64,000 nt of DNA from Argyresthia goedartella (GCA_949825045.1 OX463829.1:28955715-29019714), one strand, 5' to 3'. Counted from the first letter of the stretch, positions 32,250 to 43,997 are shown. A program made the numbers and translations. Notes: generated by a model from the letters alone, not told the origin.

Positions 32250-32560
32250 ACTACAGATATCATGATACATTATACGGACGTTCAAACGGTGATGGAGATC
32301 GAGACATCCTTGATGTTGCCATAGCTGCGGGACGCATTACATAAACATAAACATTTACACTGGCACAAACATTGCTTCTGATCCCACACTAGGATACCCT
32401 GTGTCGTGGGAACCAGAAACAGCGCCATCACATATAAACACCCGGGTATTTTTCTTTCTTTTTATCCCCAGCCGGGGATAGAACCCGGCACCTCTCGCAT
32501 GGCAGGCGTGGCACAACTGTGTCTATGCCACCTCGTATGGGAAAGGGCGTCCACGTGTAG
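32250..32560. mobile_element. SINE-D fragment with SINE-E inserted
   Basis: Plus-strand SINE-D words (ACATTATACGGACGTTC at 32268, CCATAGCTGCGG at 32320) stop at about 32345. SINE-D resumes at about 32510 (ACAACTGTGTCTATGCCACC, GTATGGGAAAGGGCG). Between them, 32345-32507 is minus-strand SINE-E (ATCCCACACTAGGATACCC; TCCCCAGCCGGGGATAGAACC with the reverse-complement box B). Confidence 0.7.
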
Positions 32561-33784
32561 CCCCGCTAAACTCATTTCATCATATCTCGCAAAGACCGAG
32601 AGTTGATAACAACATCTCAAGTGACGAGTTACTCGTCAGAGATCCCTGAACTTGTAGCCTCGCCTCTTTAAGGCACATCCTCAATTAACAACAATTCTAC
32701 ATACAACAGCCGGCCCATTGTTGTGTACTCCAACAAAAAGTCTGCCGTTTCGGCGCTCGCGCAGGATCCACTCCGGCGCACACAATGCCGAGAACTGATT
32801 AACATTTGGAACAATCCAAGGCGACTGTGCAATGGCCAACTTGTCTGCTGGGCTAGGCTTGCAAGACCAGGTATTCCAGGTGAGGAACCTGGTCTTAATT
32901 TGGTCAGGTTCTGTCTCGAGAAACACGGAAATTAATGTCTTGAAAATCTGTTCTTGCTCATTAGAATTACCTAGTGGACACGTACAAGGCGGTGGGAACC
33001 AAGTGAAGGTACATGACGTGAACAACTATCCCCCAAATCTAATCCACAGCAAAGTCGCCTCAACATATGTCAAATTATTGACGGGAAATCTGTCACATCC
33101 ACAGGGTTGACTTGAGATTGGGAATAACGGCTGAATGAAAAACACCGCCTGCCGTGGCGCGGGCCCGCTTAGTATGACTGGCGGCCATACTGACATGCAC
33201 GTCACACGGAAGCGGTTCGCTGGCGGCAGAGAGCGGGTCGTCAGCCAAACCCCCCCGCTACCGACCAAACCCCCCCCCCCCCCCCCCCCCCCCCGCCAGC
33301 GGCGCGGAAAAGCCAAGATTCAAGAGCATTATTTCCAGTGTGTGGACTGTGTCGCTCGACGTGAGAAAGACCAGCCCCTACGCAGAGTCAATTGTCTGAT
33401 GCTAAGAATGTAATTGAAATGTATTATTACGACTATTAACTCGTTAGTGAAGACATGCTGGTCGCTTTTTGCTTATCACTCAAGGAAACCGTAGCAAGAA
33501 GTTTGATAAGCGATGTGAGTGATTCGCAATCGCACTGCGCACGCACTATTAAATGCAATATACCTACAACAATTTATTAAATTAAATGTATTAATTCATC
33601 ATAAAATCAGCGTCATGTTTTTCTCCTAACGGATAGCAGGGTACAGCTGCTTATGTTTAGCAAGTTATTCAATACTTCGTTTTGCATGACAGGGGGCAAG
33701 CCCACCGCCGCAGTTACCATCATCTTTTCAGATGGTTAATACAGCCGCTGTGTAGAAGTTTTCCGTGGCTGGCATTGCTGAAGT
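32561..33784. other. No gene supported; 25-base poly-C at 33270-33294
   Basis: Several overlapping 90-115 residue frames occur on both strands in a more GC-rich area (32680-33320), but none contains a recognisable domain. The poly-C run explains the poly-Pro and poly-Gly in some of them. A degenerate SINE-D tail lies near 33640-33720 (AGGGGGCAAGCCCACCGCCGC). Confidence 0.4.
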
Positions 33785-34533
33785 CCTCTCCACAAGCGCT
33801 GTATCGCCTGGGGCACAGTTAATAAACGCAGACACCTCTCCACAATGCTGTATCGCCTGGAACACAGTTAAGAAACGCAGATGCCTCTCCACAAGCGCTG
33901 TATCGCCTGGGGCACAGTTAAGAAACGCAGACACCTCTCAACAAGCGCTGTATCGCCTGGAACACATTTAAGAAACGCAGATGCCTCTCCACAAGCGCTG
34001 TATCGCCTGGGGCACAGTTAAGAAACGCAGACACCTCTCCACAAGCGCTGTATCGCCTGGAATACAGTTAAGAAACGCAGACACCTCTCCACAAGTGCTG
34101 TATCGTCTGGAACACAGTTAAGAAACGCAGATACCTCTCCACAAGCGCTGTATCGCCTGGAACACAGTTAAGAAATGCAGACACCTCTCCACAAGCGCAG
34201 TATCGTTTGGAACACAGTTAAGAAACGCAGACACCTCTCCACAAGCGCTGTATCGCCTGGGGCACAGTTAAGAAACGCAGACACCTCTCCACAAGCGCTG
34301 TATCGCCAGGAACACAGTTAAGAAACGCAGATACCTCTCCACAAGCGCTATATCGCCTGGAACACGGTTAAGAAACGCAGACACCTCTCCACAAGCGCTG
34401 TATCGCCTGGGACACAGTTAAGAAACGCAGACACCTCTCCACAAGCGCTGTATCTCCTGGAATACAGTTAAGAAACGCAGACACCTCTCCACAAGCGCTG
34501 TATCGTCTGGAACACAGTTAAGAAACGCAGACA
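33785..34533. repeat. 50-bp minisatellite, about 15 units
   Basis: The unit is CACCTCTCCACAAGCGCTG, TATCGCCTGGAACACAG and TTAAGAAACGCAGA. Variants alternate at GGAACACAG / GGGGCACAG, at CGCCTGG / CGTCTGG, and at GCAGACACC / GCAGATACC or GCAGATGCC. The length is not a multiple of three and the units diverge at fixed sites, giving a higher-order mixture. Short frames through it are repeats of the unit, not genes. Confidence 0.96.
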
Positions 34534-35218
34534 CAACTGGTTGGAACGCTCCAGAATTCAGCAAAGTGCAACAAAAAACCAAGACATTATTCTTCCTGAG
34601 ATCCGATAAATACCACTCCCACCGTATTTCAGCAGAAACACTTTGAACAATGAACTGTGCTGTCGTTCGTAACAGTCGTTTCCTCGCCCATTGTCTGCCG
34701 ATAGAGTGACACGGTTACCAGACGCAGCGTCACGAGGCGTACAAAACCTTTGTCTGCTATTGTGATTCCTCCTGGGTAATGACGGTGACGCGTAATCGAT
34801 ATCAATAAGTGATGGATGACTCGTTGAACCGTGTTTGCAAATGATATTCGGAGTAGGTGAGTTTCCACATGTCACGCACGCGTGGGTGCAAATGTGCTGT
34901 GTTTTGTTCTGTTTGTAGAATTTACATACTTGGTCGATTGTAACACCCTTACATTAGGTATATTTGTAACTAATTTCTAACAAGTAATTCAAAATTCAAA
35001 AAGAGGTTATTTCCATAAGAAACACATAGGTAACATTTGGAGAATGTCAAATCTTAAACTAACACATGTATAAGGTACAGGGAAATATAGAACTCAATTT
35101 GAATTCCGTCACCTCAATGTTTTAGATGCTGGAGGCAAAGAGGCGACTAGAAACCTCCAGTTTTATACGTTATTTTTTACAGAATTGGAGCAAACACCTT
35201 CCCAAGCTTTCTTGTCTT
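34534..35218. other. No gene seen
   Basis: A 105-residue minus frame (34558-34875) has no recognised domain. The remainder is AT-rich. Confidence 0.4.
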
Positions 35219-35593
35219 CTACATAATCTGATATTTTGTAGTGAGCTTTAAGTAAGCAGTCGGTATTTTGCTGTAAAAGCGAATACATTGCCCTTTAAAA
35301 GATACATTAACCTTATGGAGCCTAGTAGTAGGTATAGCTAGTTTATTCCTATTTCTAGTGTTGACATTGTGCCTGTCGCTATTCTTAGGAAATTTATCAA
35401 TATTTTTGTGGACGTACATTAGGTTTTCATAAATATACTGACACGGCACTGTCATAATGTTAAGTTCCTTAAATTTACGACGCAGTGACTCTCTAGGACC
35501 CACATTGTAGATTGCACGAACAGCCCTCTTTTGCAGCACAAATATTATGTTAATGTCTGCAGCGTTCCCCCACAGCAGTATGCCGTAAGACAT
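35219..35593 (-). pseudogene. LINE fragment: reverse-transcriptase C-terminal region, 124 aa
   Basis: The minus-strand translation begins SYGILLWGNAAD, then LQKRAVRAIYNV, the conserved block after the palm of CR1/jockey-like reverse transcriptases. It ends LHKVNVSFKGQCIRFYSKIP, which resembles the LINE-2 C-terminus at 4284 (RLAKVSNSFKGQ...NKIP). There is no catalytic domain and no clear tail, so it is a decayed fragment, probably a relative of LINE-2. Confidence 0.8.
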
Positions 35594-36003
35594 AATGCTA
35601 TGGAAGTAGCTGAAGTAAACTAGTCTAGCTGTTTCTACGTCCGTAAAAAGACGGATTTTTTAACTGCATAAACTGCGGAACTGAGTTTTCTTGATAGCTT
35701 GATAATAAATGAACTAAACTTGTAACTAAAAAGTGTGCCACAAATCTAGAATTGAAAGTTCTAGTACTTGTATCATTACGAAACTTGCTATTGACGTAGT
35801 TTATGACAATACCTATACAATAATATGGTAGCATCGAGCTGGTCTGATGATGGAGGTCGAAGGTGGGAGATGCTTACTAATCTTGAGAAGGGGGTTTCCA
35901 TGTAGATTTCCTAGACTCAGGCTAGGTCTTGATTATTTTAATTGAAGGTATATATGAATTTTCTCTCAGTACGGGACATTGTTTGCAGTTCGCGTCATAA
36001 AAA
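35594..36003. other. No gene seen; upstream LINE debris possible
   Basis: The sequence just right of 35593 may continue the decayed LINE on the minus strand, but frames are broken. Confidence 0.35.
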
Positions 36004-36233
36004 AACTATTCGTATAACATATCGACACGCCTTTTCCTCATACGGGGTGGCAGAGGCTCAACTGTGCCCACTATTCACTACTCCATTTTGGATGACAGGG
36101 GGCTAGCCCATCGCCGCAGCTATCAGCGTTAAGATAAATTACTTATCTCATTGGTACATGGTAAGCACCAGGATCGAACCTGCACCTCCCGCGTGAGAAG
36201 CAAGCGTGAAACCCGCTGGACCACGGAGCTCTT
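36004..36233 (-). mobile_element. SINE-D (copy 2)
   Basis: The minus-strand head GAGCTCCGTGGTCCAGCGGG leads into a box-B-like GGTTCGATCCTGG. The body shares GGGCTAGCCCCCTGTC and ends CCGTATGAGGAAAAGGCGTG. The box B is better preserved than in the copy at 11979. Confidence 0.82.
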
Positions 36234-37241
36234 ATTCGATAGTATTGCGTCATGTCGAAACCTACTGCCCTCTCGTATCTCAAAATCAAACTCATTTTAT
36301 CTAAACTAACAAGAACATGAATGAAAATTCCGACGACATTGTCCCAAGTCTTAATTTAAATGTAGAATGAGTTGCGCCGGCGTCGTTTCAAGATGGCGTC
36401 GTCATGACGTCATCAGCGTTTCCTTTCCCATCGCCTTCACCTTGACATTCGATTTTGTTGCTTGAATTTTTACGTTGTTGCGAGTCGTTGCCATAGCGAC
36501 GAGTTGATTGACACAATATGTTGATATGTTGCTAGGCGTTTGTTCTCGCTAATATGATCTTTGACTGCTAGTCAAAATAGATACTTTTTAGGAACTATCA
36601 AAACGGTACTTTTGTTCACAAGTTCTATAGAATGCTAGCATGTGACGTCATAGTCAAATGCTGTATTTTTAACACAAAATTTAGTTTACGACTGCTGGAA
36701 ATATACAATTCTGATATTGTCAAACGTTTTTGTTGAAATAGGTTCAGTTAGAGACACGTTTCTAGATTATTGGACAACCTTGTCAAATACCGTATTATAG
36801 TCAAATAAGTAATTTATCTTCGCGTTATCATTCTCTAACGATGCTTATTATGGATACTGATAGTAGTATTTAGGGTCCCGTGAGTTAACGAGTAAGCGAG
36901 TCCAAGAGATAGGCCTACTTACACAGGCGTTGGCTAAAATGTTAAATAATCGGTTGGTCGGTGATTCGGACTCGCACACGAAGGGTTCCGTACCATTGTA
37001 CAAGAAAACTTAACCACAAAAATTATAAAACAAAAAGTGAATAATATTATGTCCGAATGTGGCTTTGAACCCAGAAAGCGTACGATTGCGAAACCGATTT
37101 AAAAATTGCGCCAACACAACCGTGTTACAAGCCGCGATATTTACGATCATAGTTATTTCAAACATGTTATTCAAGCATTTTATTGCAATAAATTACACGT
37201 CATATAAAAATTATTTGGTACAAATGCAGTTTTGCCCTATT
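36234..37241. other. No gene seen; family B head near 36951-37005
   Basis: GTGATTCGGACTCGCACACG and AAGGGTTCCGTACCATTG at about 36960-36995 mark a truncated family B copy. No gene seen. Confidence 0.45.
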
Positions 37242-37484
37242 TTAATAATAATACCTTGGACTCTATTTGCACACATTGATCTAGCCCCAAACTAGGATTC
37301 CCTGTATTTTGGTTACTAGACAATGATACACATACTTATATAGATAAATATTATACTTAGATACATAAACAACCATGACTAGGGTACAAGCATCCGTTCT
37401 GATCAAACAAAATTTCCCCACCGGGACTCGAACCCGGGACTTGACTTCGTAGGCAGGGTCACTGCCGACTCGGCCATTCGGGTC
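37242..37484 (-). mobile_element. SINE-C (copy 2)
   Basis: On the minus strand the head reads GACCCGAATGGCCGAGTCGG with canonical box A, and the box B is GGGTTCGAGTCCCGG. A (TTA)n tail appears as AATAATAATACC at the left end. Confidence 0.9.
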
Positions 37485-37689
37485 TTTATTGGGTGAAGCA
37501 CTTTTGCAGTACATAGTAGGTATTAAGTTTTTTAAAGTCACAAAATATTACGTATCATCTTAATCATAATCTCTCTTACTCAGCATCTGACTTCTATCCA
37601 CAGTCATTTACACCAGTCTTAGCGACAATAAATTAATATTTTATGTCACACATAGCAGCAACAATATTTTAATGTATCATTAAAATTAA

Positions 37690-37953
37690 CATAGCGTCAC
37701 GCCTTTTCCCGTTCGGGGTGGCAGAGGCACACTTGTGCCCACTTTGAGCCAGTTATTCAATACTCCATTTTGGGTGAAAGGGGGCTAGCCCATCGCCGCA
37801 GCTTTGGAATAATGAAGGTTTCCTCACGATATTTTCCATCACCGTTAGAACGTCCGTATAATTTACTAAAGATAAATTCATTATCTCATTGATCAGAAAT
37901 CGAACCTGCATCTCCTGTGTGAGAAGTAAGCGTGACATCCATTAGACCACGGA
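37690..37953 (-). mobile_element. SINE-D (copy 3), near full length
   Basis: The minus-strand head reads GGGCTCCGTGGTCTAATGG, with a box-B-like AGGTTCGATTTCTG. The body carries AACGTCCGTATAA and GGGCTAGCCCCC in complement, and the end CGGGAAAAGGCGTGACGC. Confidence 0.82.
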
Positions 37954-38031
37954 GCCCACTTTTAATTAATAAAATAAACATTAACAAAATAACATGTTAA
38001 AATTACAATATATCATTAAACCCTTGAACAA

Positions 38032-38079
38032 TCTTATGAGAGCTAGTTATTTAATGTAGAATAACTAGCTCTCATAAGA
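38032..38079. repeat. Perfect 20-bp-arm hairpin
   Basis: Arms 38032-38051 and 38060-38079 (TCTTATGAGAGCTAGTTATT and its exact complement) are separated by an 8-base loop. It lies just past the 3' end of the LINE pseudogene at 38106. Confidence 0.92.
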
Positions 38080-38105
38080 GTAATATTCAGACAAGTCATA
38101 GGAAG

Positions 38106-39365
38106 TCATCGAATCAAATATAATTTTATTTTGTTCAGGAACATAGACCCTGTCATTTTCTCTTGTAATATTTGGGAGCTTGTTATAGGTCCAATTGCAG
38201 CTAATTTAGTAGGGCGAGTGTATGTCACTGTCCTGCTAAACGGAACCTCCAATATGAACCTGTATCTTTCATTGACCTCTTGAATACTACCGGCGTTAGC
38301 TAACGCCACTTTTCCGTTATGGGTTTTAAATTTTATTACCATGGCATAAGGTTTAAAGTTGCGACCCATCCAAACTGCCCTCGGGTTTTGAGAGGTCAAG
38401 CTTACTACTTGCACCTGGAGCTCTCTGTGGATTTTTTTCTGTGTAGCGTCTTACCAATTTACAAAGCTCGATTACATAGAGAGCCACAACAATATGTAGC
38501 TTTAACTCCTTAAACGAGAACCCACAGGATTTCTTGCTTGAATTGATTCCCATTATGATGGGTATAGCTCTCTTCTGAAGGACTTAGATCTTCTTATTAT
38601 CATTGCTATTCCCCCACACTGCCAAGCCATATAGTACTCTGGATTGAAAGAAAAACAATATGCCTGTAAAGCGGCTTCCTTTGATGGAACTTTGACTAAA
38701 GATCGCAAGGCATAACAAAAACTACTTAGTTTTCCAGCAATTACTTCCACGTGTTTCTTCCAATTTAGGTTGCAACTTTGCACATGCCCAAAAATTTGGC
38801 ATGAGGTACGTACGAACTCTATTTTATTGTTATCGTGTTCAATGTCTAGACGAGGCACGTGGGTGGTATGATTACGGAAATACAACATTTTTTTTTTACT
38901 GACGTTGAGCCGATTTAACCAATTGATCAATATGCCAGTAGTGGTATTTATGACTTTGGGTAAATTTGCGTAGTCACCACGTTTGAACTTAAAAACTGAT
39001 ACCTCATCCGCTAATAAAATAACCTTACTTTTGATGAGAGAAGGCAGATGATTTACGTACAGCAACATCAATATTGGACCCAAAATAATATCCCACGGCA
39101 CACCAACTGTGAGTGGTCAGTATTATTGTACAGTATTATTGAAAATATCACCTTCCAAGAAATAGGAAAGTGATATTTTCAATAATACTGTACAATAATA
39201 CACTCTGTTATCTTCCAAATAAGATTTGAACTATTTAAAATCTTTGCCTCGTAAAACATATCTATTTAATATGTCCAGCATAATGACATGGTCCACATGG
39301 TCAAACGCCTTGCACAAGTCAAGCAAGATGGTCTTAATATTTTGGTTGTCGTCAAGAGATACAGC
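38106..39365 (-). pseudogene. Decayed LINE reverse transcriptase
   Basis: On the minus strand, 39360-39240 reads NIKTILLDLCKAFDHVDHV, the motif A region (DLxKAFDxVDH). After a 31-bp-arm hairpin insertion, 39101-38553 reads VPWDIILGPILMLLYVNHLP (usual GVPQGSILGPLLF) and LLADEVSVF, where the usual YADD is degraded to LADE. It then reads LNVSKKKMLYF and GHVQSCNLNWKKHV. The segment 38414-38106 holds the C-terminal tail (PTKLAAIGPITSSQILQ). Frameshifts and the altered active site show that it is dead. Confidence 0.82.
39121..39200. repeat. 31-bp perfect-arm hairpin inside the LINE pseudogene
   Basis: Arms 39121-39151 and 39170-39200 are exact reverse complements (TATTATTGTACAGTATTATT...). The loop is 18 bases. 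It separates motif A from the GVPQG-like motif of the reverse transcriptase remnant. Confidence 0.93.
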
Positions 39366-39519
39366 TACAAAGTCAGCTAAATTAAATATGCATCAATTAT
39401 AGATAAGACTTTTTGAATAACAAATTGCTCCCTTTTTATATTTTTTCAAAAATACCCCTAATTTTTCTGCTATAACCTTCTCAAATATTTTGTATTATGG
39501 CTTTTTTATCGCGGGTGAT

Positions 39520-39735
39520 GGTGTTAAAACATGTATTTTGTATGGGGATTTTTAATTAATAAATTCACGTTTAGTTCATTATTTGTTGCTATAGTGGCAA
39601 CAGAAAGAAATACACATTCTGTGAAAATGTTCAACTCTCTACCTATTACGGTTCATGAGATACAGCCCGCTGACGGGCGGACGGACGAACAGCAGAAGCT
39701 TTGTAATAGGGTTCCGTTTGGAATCCTAAAAATAT
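39520..39735 (+). mobile_element. Family B 3' half
   Basis: It contains AGAAATACACATTCTGTGAAA, ATTACGGTTCATGAGATACAG and GGGCGGACGGACGAACAGC, and ends GGGTTCCGTTTGGAATCC. Confidence 0.65.
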
Positions 39736-40891
39736 GTACGGAAAAGTAGCAGCAGGAAGTTAAAAGCCAAAGTGACGAATCTGAATAGATTTTGCTGTGG
39801 ATTATGATATGAAATAAGGAGGGATGATTAAGGCAAATTTACAAGTTAAGGTGTTTATAGCAAAGGTGATAATTTCGATACCAATAGGTTGTTTACGTCG
39901 AGCCCTTATCGTTCAAAGCATTTATACTTACTTTCCTTGTCCCGCTATCTCAATCGAAGTTTGTCTAGTCCTAATCTGCAGCTATCTCACAGGCATAAAT
40001 CTCGATATTATCGTGTTACTTACGATATCTAATGTCGTGGCTCTAGGTACACACTCTTCTACGCCATTGATAATCTTATCTTGTTTGTGTTACAGTAAGC
40101 TGTATAGTGCATTAATATCCGCAACTATGGCTGTTAAAATCCCTTGTCCCTTGGAGATATTACAGATGCATTGCTTCCAATCAATTCCCACCGGTGTAAT
40201 TAAAGTGCTCGCCCATTTTACTATATTTGATTATTTGCGATTGTACCTACCATTCCTCTTCACGTATCGAGAAATTAGTAAAAGGATGTTGTAACACCCT
40301 ACCAAATTAAAAAAATCTCTTGACCTCTCCATATAATAATATGTCTGCTGATATCATGAAATTCATTAGTAACCGTTTTTGTGCCTCGCACTATAGATTA
40401 GGAGTGCTCGATATTTATTTTTAGTCTGCTTCACGATAAGGAAAGAAAAACATGAGCATTAAATAATAACAGATACTAGTTTACGCTGCTAATTAGGTAA
40501 AATAGGTTTGTGTAACGAGTAATGATGAATTTGTTATTACTCATACTGTTTTTGTGTAGTAAACAATTTATTTTTCATTGTGAAGATGTTGCAGTAAGTT
40601 ATTGATGACCTCCTTCTCCCATAATCACCCTCCCAACCAACCGTCATCAACTGTCATCTATAGGTAATTAAATTGGGAGGTCCGCCCGACATCGTACTTT
40701 CGAATTATCTGAAGAAAACGTATCGCATATTTCGTCATTGTACATGCATGTACCTACCTACATAAACCATGTCATAATCAACACGAATATGGAGCACTGA
40801 GATAGTGTTATCAGCAAATTCGGTGCGTTGCTATGCTGACATTGCGCGTGTTAGTTACGTCTACACAAGCGAATAAACTAGACACAAACAC
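39736..40891. other. No gene supported
   Basis: A 156-residue plus frame (39824-40294) is hydrophobic and rich in Ile/Leu, with no domain, no neighbours and no signals. In this much AT-rich DNA a frame of that length is expected by chance. I therefore do not call it. Confidence 0.4.
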
Positions 40892-41250
40892 TTACGGAGC
40901 CATATTTTGTTTGTAGCCGTTAAGTGGCATACTGCTGGGCAAAGGCCTCCCCACGTGGTAACCACAATTCTCTATCTTGGGCTGCGTCCGTCCACCCTGG
41001 CAGAAACTATCCATGTCGTCCCGCCATCCACGCCTCCACCTGCCCCTACACCGGCATCCTTCTTGTGGCACCCAGTCAGGGACGATGTGTGCCCATCTGT
41101 CTGGGTGCAAGCGACACACGTGGCCGGCCCGGGTGCTTTTCAGCTTGGCGCGGTCTGCATATCTACGTCAGCAATGCGAGTCAAGAAGCGCAGCGTCGTG
41201 TTCCTGACGTGACGCGCGCTCCATGGCTCGCTGGCAAACCTTAAGTTTGG
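40892..41250 (-). pseudogene. LINE-5 3' remnant (endonuclease-reverse transcriptase C-terminus)
   Basis: On the minus strand the translation contains GRWRRGWRDDMDSFC, matching the RW-R-D-D-I/M-D-x-F block near the C-terminus of the LINEs often labelled endonuclease-reverse transcriptase in insects. The DNA around 40925-40960 (CATACTGCTGGGCAAAGGCC) is the 3'-end signature that I recall for the same elements. Only the tail survives. Confidence 0.65.
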
Positions 41251-41762
41251 ACTTTGGTTCGGTCAGCGACCACATCGGAGCACCGTTAGGCTATTGAATT
41301 TTATTTTAGCAAATAGTATTCTTAAATCGTCCGGGTAGTAGGCATTTGGAAGCGTTCGGGAAAGCATCTTGAGATTTTGTGGTTCAGAAAGGGACAGACA
41401 TAGTCGGGACGGTTCCAGATTCAAAACGAACGCCAGTCTTTTCTACAAGCAAGACTGCTTATTGCAATTTTATTGTATGCAGAGTATTGGTAGTGTACTG
41501 CATTCAGACTGTGGATTCAGTTACAGGACCACTCCGTCAAGATTTCTGGACATGTAGCGTCTTTACTGCATTACCGTCTCATCGTCTGCCTTTGGTATAA
41601 CTAAACAAACATGTCACCGAGTACTCCTCATAAACTATATAGGTTCCTAGCTTAGGTAGGTACAAACACTATAGTATTGATGCTCAATACTGCTATATTA
41701 ACTTACGAAGAGTGGGATTGGTCTTTGTATTTAAAAATATATTATGGTTCAATATCCCCGTC
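41251..41762. other. No gene seen
   Basis: Short frames only; no recognised repeats. Confidence 0.4.
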
Positions 41763-42003
41763 TGTTGCTCCGAGGTGCATGGCAGACGCGTTGGTGCTGT
41801 TGGTGGGTATGGGTAGGGACGTTCCTGGTGACCTCTCTGGTCTGGGTTCGATCCCCGGCTGGGGACAAAGAAAAAAGAATCCCCAGGTCTTGGATGTTTA
41901 TATGTCTGTGATTTAGCGGTTTCTGGTTACCTCGACACAGGGTATCCTAGTGTGGGTTTCTAAGTAATGTTTGTGCCTGTTTATAAATGTCTATGTTTAT
42001 GCC
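41763..42003 (+). mobile_element. SINE-E, tRNA-derived SINE
   Basis: The head GGCAGACGCGTTGGTGCTG is followed by a canonical box B GGGTTCGATCCCCGG. The body includes AATCCCCAGGTCTTGGATG and ACAGGGTATCCTAGTGTGGG. Copies in reverse orientation lie at 32345-32507 and 43236-43360, with a scrap at 42770. Confidence 0.75.
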
Positions 42004-43235
42004 CATCGCTCTTTGACAACTCCATATAAAGGGGTTTGAAGGTTAGTGGCATACACTCTGTCCGGCATTTTGAAAAAGCTCAAAATGGTGACCACAAGGT
42101 AACCTATATAAATCGATAGCTGACATCAATGCAAACAGAAAACCTAATCGGACCAAATCCTGTAAGCGTCAGGATTCCGAGATATTGGCGCTCAAAGTTC
42201 TGACTCTGAATGTTTAAAATAAACATTATTTTAATGATATTAAGCAAAAATATTAATTACTGTTGTAGGCATCCTTCTTTTATAAACTACGTTTTTTTCT
42301 GGCTTTAGCCTGACGTTTTTTCGGGTCTCCTGCATCGGTCGGGTCTTATCCCAACTTTTACCCAGTTTGTGTGGCAGCGGGCTGTCCCATCGCCCGGCGT
42401 GTTTACCATTTCCCAGCCTAGCTGATTTGCCTACAGCCAGACATTCCGTTTCACGTTGCCCGTGCACGGTACAACTCGCCTCGTCATAAGCGTCGCCTGC
42501 TTATCACGGTGGAAATTTCCCCGCGCACCAACTGCGATAGTGATATCAGCAGATGTGGTGCCCAATTCTGCTGCACAATCGCAGCTCAGTATCAAAGACG
42601 TGCGTCTCTGGGAATTCATTAGTAGGTAATTCCGCCAAATAATTGAAGAAGCTTAATTGAAGAAGGTTTCGTTGATCATGCATTATCATATCATCAATCA
42701 GCCCGTATTCCTGCATTCTCTCCTCTCCCATCTTCTCCTCCTCTCCTTTACCAAGCCATCTACTCCGGCCCGGCACTTCAATTGCTCTTCTGGCCCCACA
42801 CTAGGATACCCTGTAATTATGCATGTACCTAAGTACATTAGTAATGCTGCGGTGACAGTTTTCATGTGAGACTCCAGTTTGCATATGAGGGGGTCGCATG
42901 CAAACTGGAGTATTGAACAACAGGGCACAATCTGACTAAGTTGATAATTCATCGAAATAAGAAGGATAAATAGAAACATGAGATAGTAGATTTATAAAGT
43001 AAACCGCCATAGTAACGTCACTTTCATTGTGCCGCCAGCGGAAGTCGGATTAGTTAGCGGAATCCGAGCCCAGCGACACTAACGCATGGCTGGTGGGTGA
43101 TATTGATATTACTGTGATGTGAGCACTACATAAACAAACACACGCAATCACATATATATCGTCACACCTTTTCCCATACGGGGTGGCAGAGGCACAGTTA
43201 TGCCCACTTTTACTTTATGGCCACAAGGAAACAAA
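42004..43235. other. No gene supported; small SINE scraps
   Basis: At 42770-42805 GGCCCCACACTAGGATACCC is a SINE-E end. An inverted pair GACTCCAGTTTGCAT / ATGCAAACTGGAGT spans 42870-42914. At 43160-43205 CCTTTTCCCATACGGGGTGG is the end of a SINE-D. Short frames show no domains. Confidence 0.45.
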
Positions 43236-43360
43236 TATTTACGTACCGGCTTGCTTCTGGCCCCACACTAGAATACCTACCCTGTGTCGTGGGACCCAGA
43301 AACTGCGAATTCACACACATATAAACATCCAAGACCTGGGGATTATTTTTCTTCTTTCTG
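43236..43360 (-). mobile_element. SINE-E 3' part
   Basis: It shares CTTCTGGCCCCACACTAG, CCCTGTGTCGTGGGACCCAG and TCCAAGACCTGGGGATT with the copy at 41763 in reverse orientation. The tRNA-like head is missing. Confidence 0.7.
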
Positions 43361-43424
43361 CTTTGGAACCGAAATTATTTGGGCTGCATACAACGAAATA
43401 ATCATATTAAATATATAATATAAA

Positions 43425-43600
43425 TGTAGCCCATTAATTTCCCCACCGAGGAGCACAGGCCTTTACCCGGATGCGAGTAATATTAAGCCATACTCCATGA
43501 TGCTGGCTCAGTTCTAGTTGATGGAGGGATTTTACGATCACTACCACGTAGCGATAGTAGCCGGGCCTACAGCTTAACGTGTCATCCGAAACACTGAACG
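43425..43600 (+). mobile_element. Family F fragment
   Basis: CACAGGCCTTTACCCGGATGC and AGCCATACTCCATGATGCTG match 54757-54830. It ends near GTGTCATCCGAAACACTGAA. Confidence 0.65.
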
Positions 43601-43713
43601 TCCGATAATGTACTTAAGATAAATTAATTATCTCATTGGTACATGGTCAGGATTCGAACCTGCATCTCCTGTGTGAGAAGCATGCGTGAACCCCATTAGA
43701 CCACGGAGCTCTA
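43600..43713 (-). mobile_element. SINE-D 5' half
   Basis: The minus-strand head GAGCTCCGTGGTCTAATGGGG is followed by box-B-like AGGTTCGAATCCTG and a TACATTATCGGACGTTC body. It is joined directly to family F at its other end. Confidence 0.78.
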
Positions 43714-43997
43714 GAAATAATCATACATGTACTAAATATAATAACATGACATCCTTCTTGCTGGTAATTAAATACGTTCAATCATACGATTTGAGTAGAC
43801 ATTGAGTTAGCTTTGGTATTCGGGAACATATAGAACGGATGAGAAATTTGATAAGGTCTATCTCTGTATTATTTATAGGTAAACTCCAAATGCAATGGCC
43901 AATGTTGAGATATCGCCCAGCGTGGGAGTCGGATGTGATAAGAGTTTATCACTAGAATTGTAATAGTCAAAAATACCAATGAATAATATCAAGTTGG
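43714..43997. other. No gene seen
   Basis: Plain AT-rich spacer. Confidence 0.4.

Noticed and set aside
33026..33413. Poly-Gly / poly-Pro open frames
   Set aside because: Produced by the poly-C tract.
33728..33934. Repeated small protein frame (CAPGDTALVER-type repeats)
   Set aside because: It is the translation of the 50-bp minisatellite; the period is not a multiple of three, so the frame is not maintained.
39824..40294. 156-residue hydrophobic open frame
   Set aside because: No domain, signal or homologous feel. Its length is within chance for this amount of AT-rich DNA in six frames.
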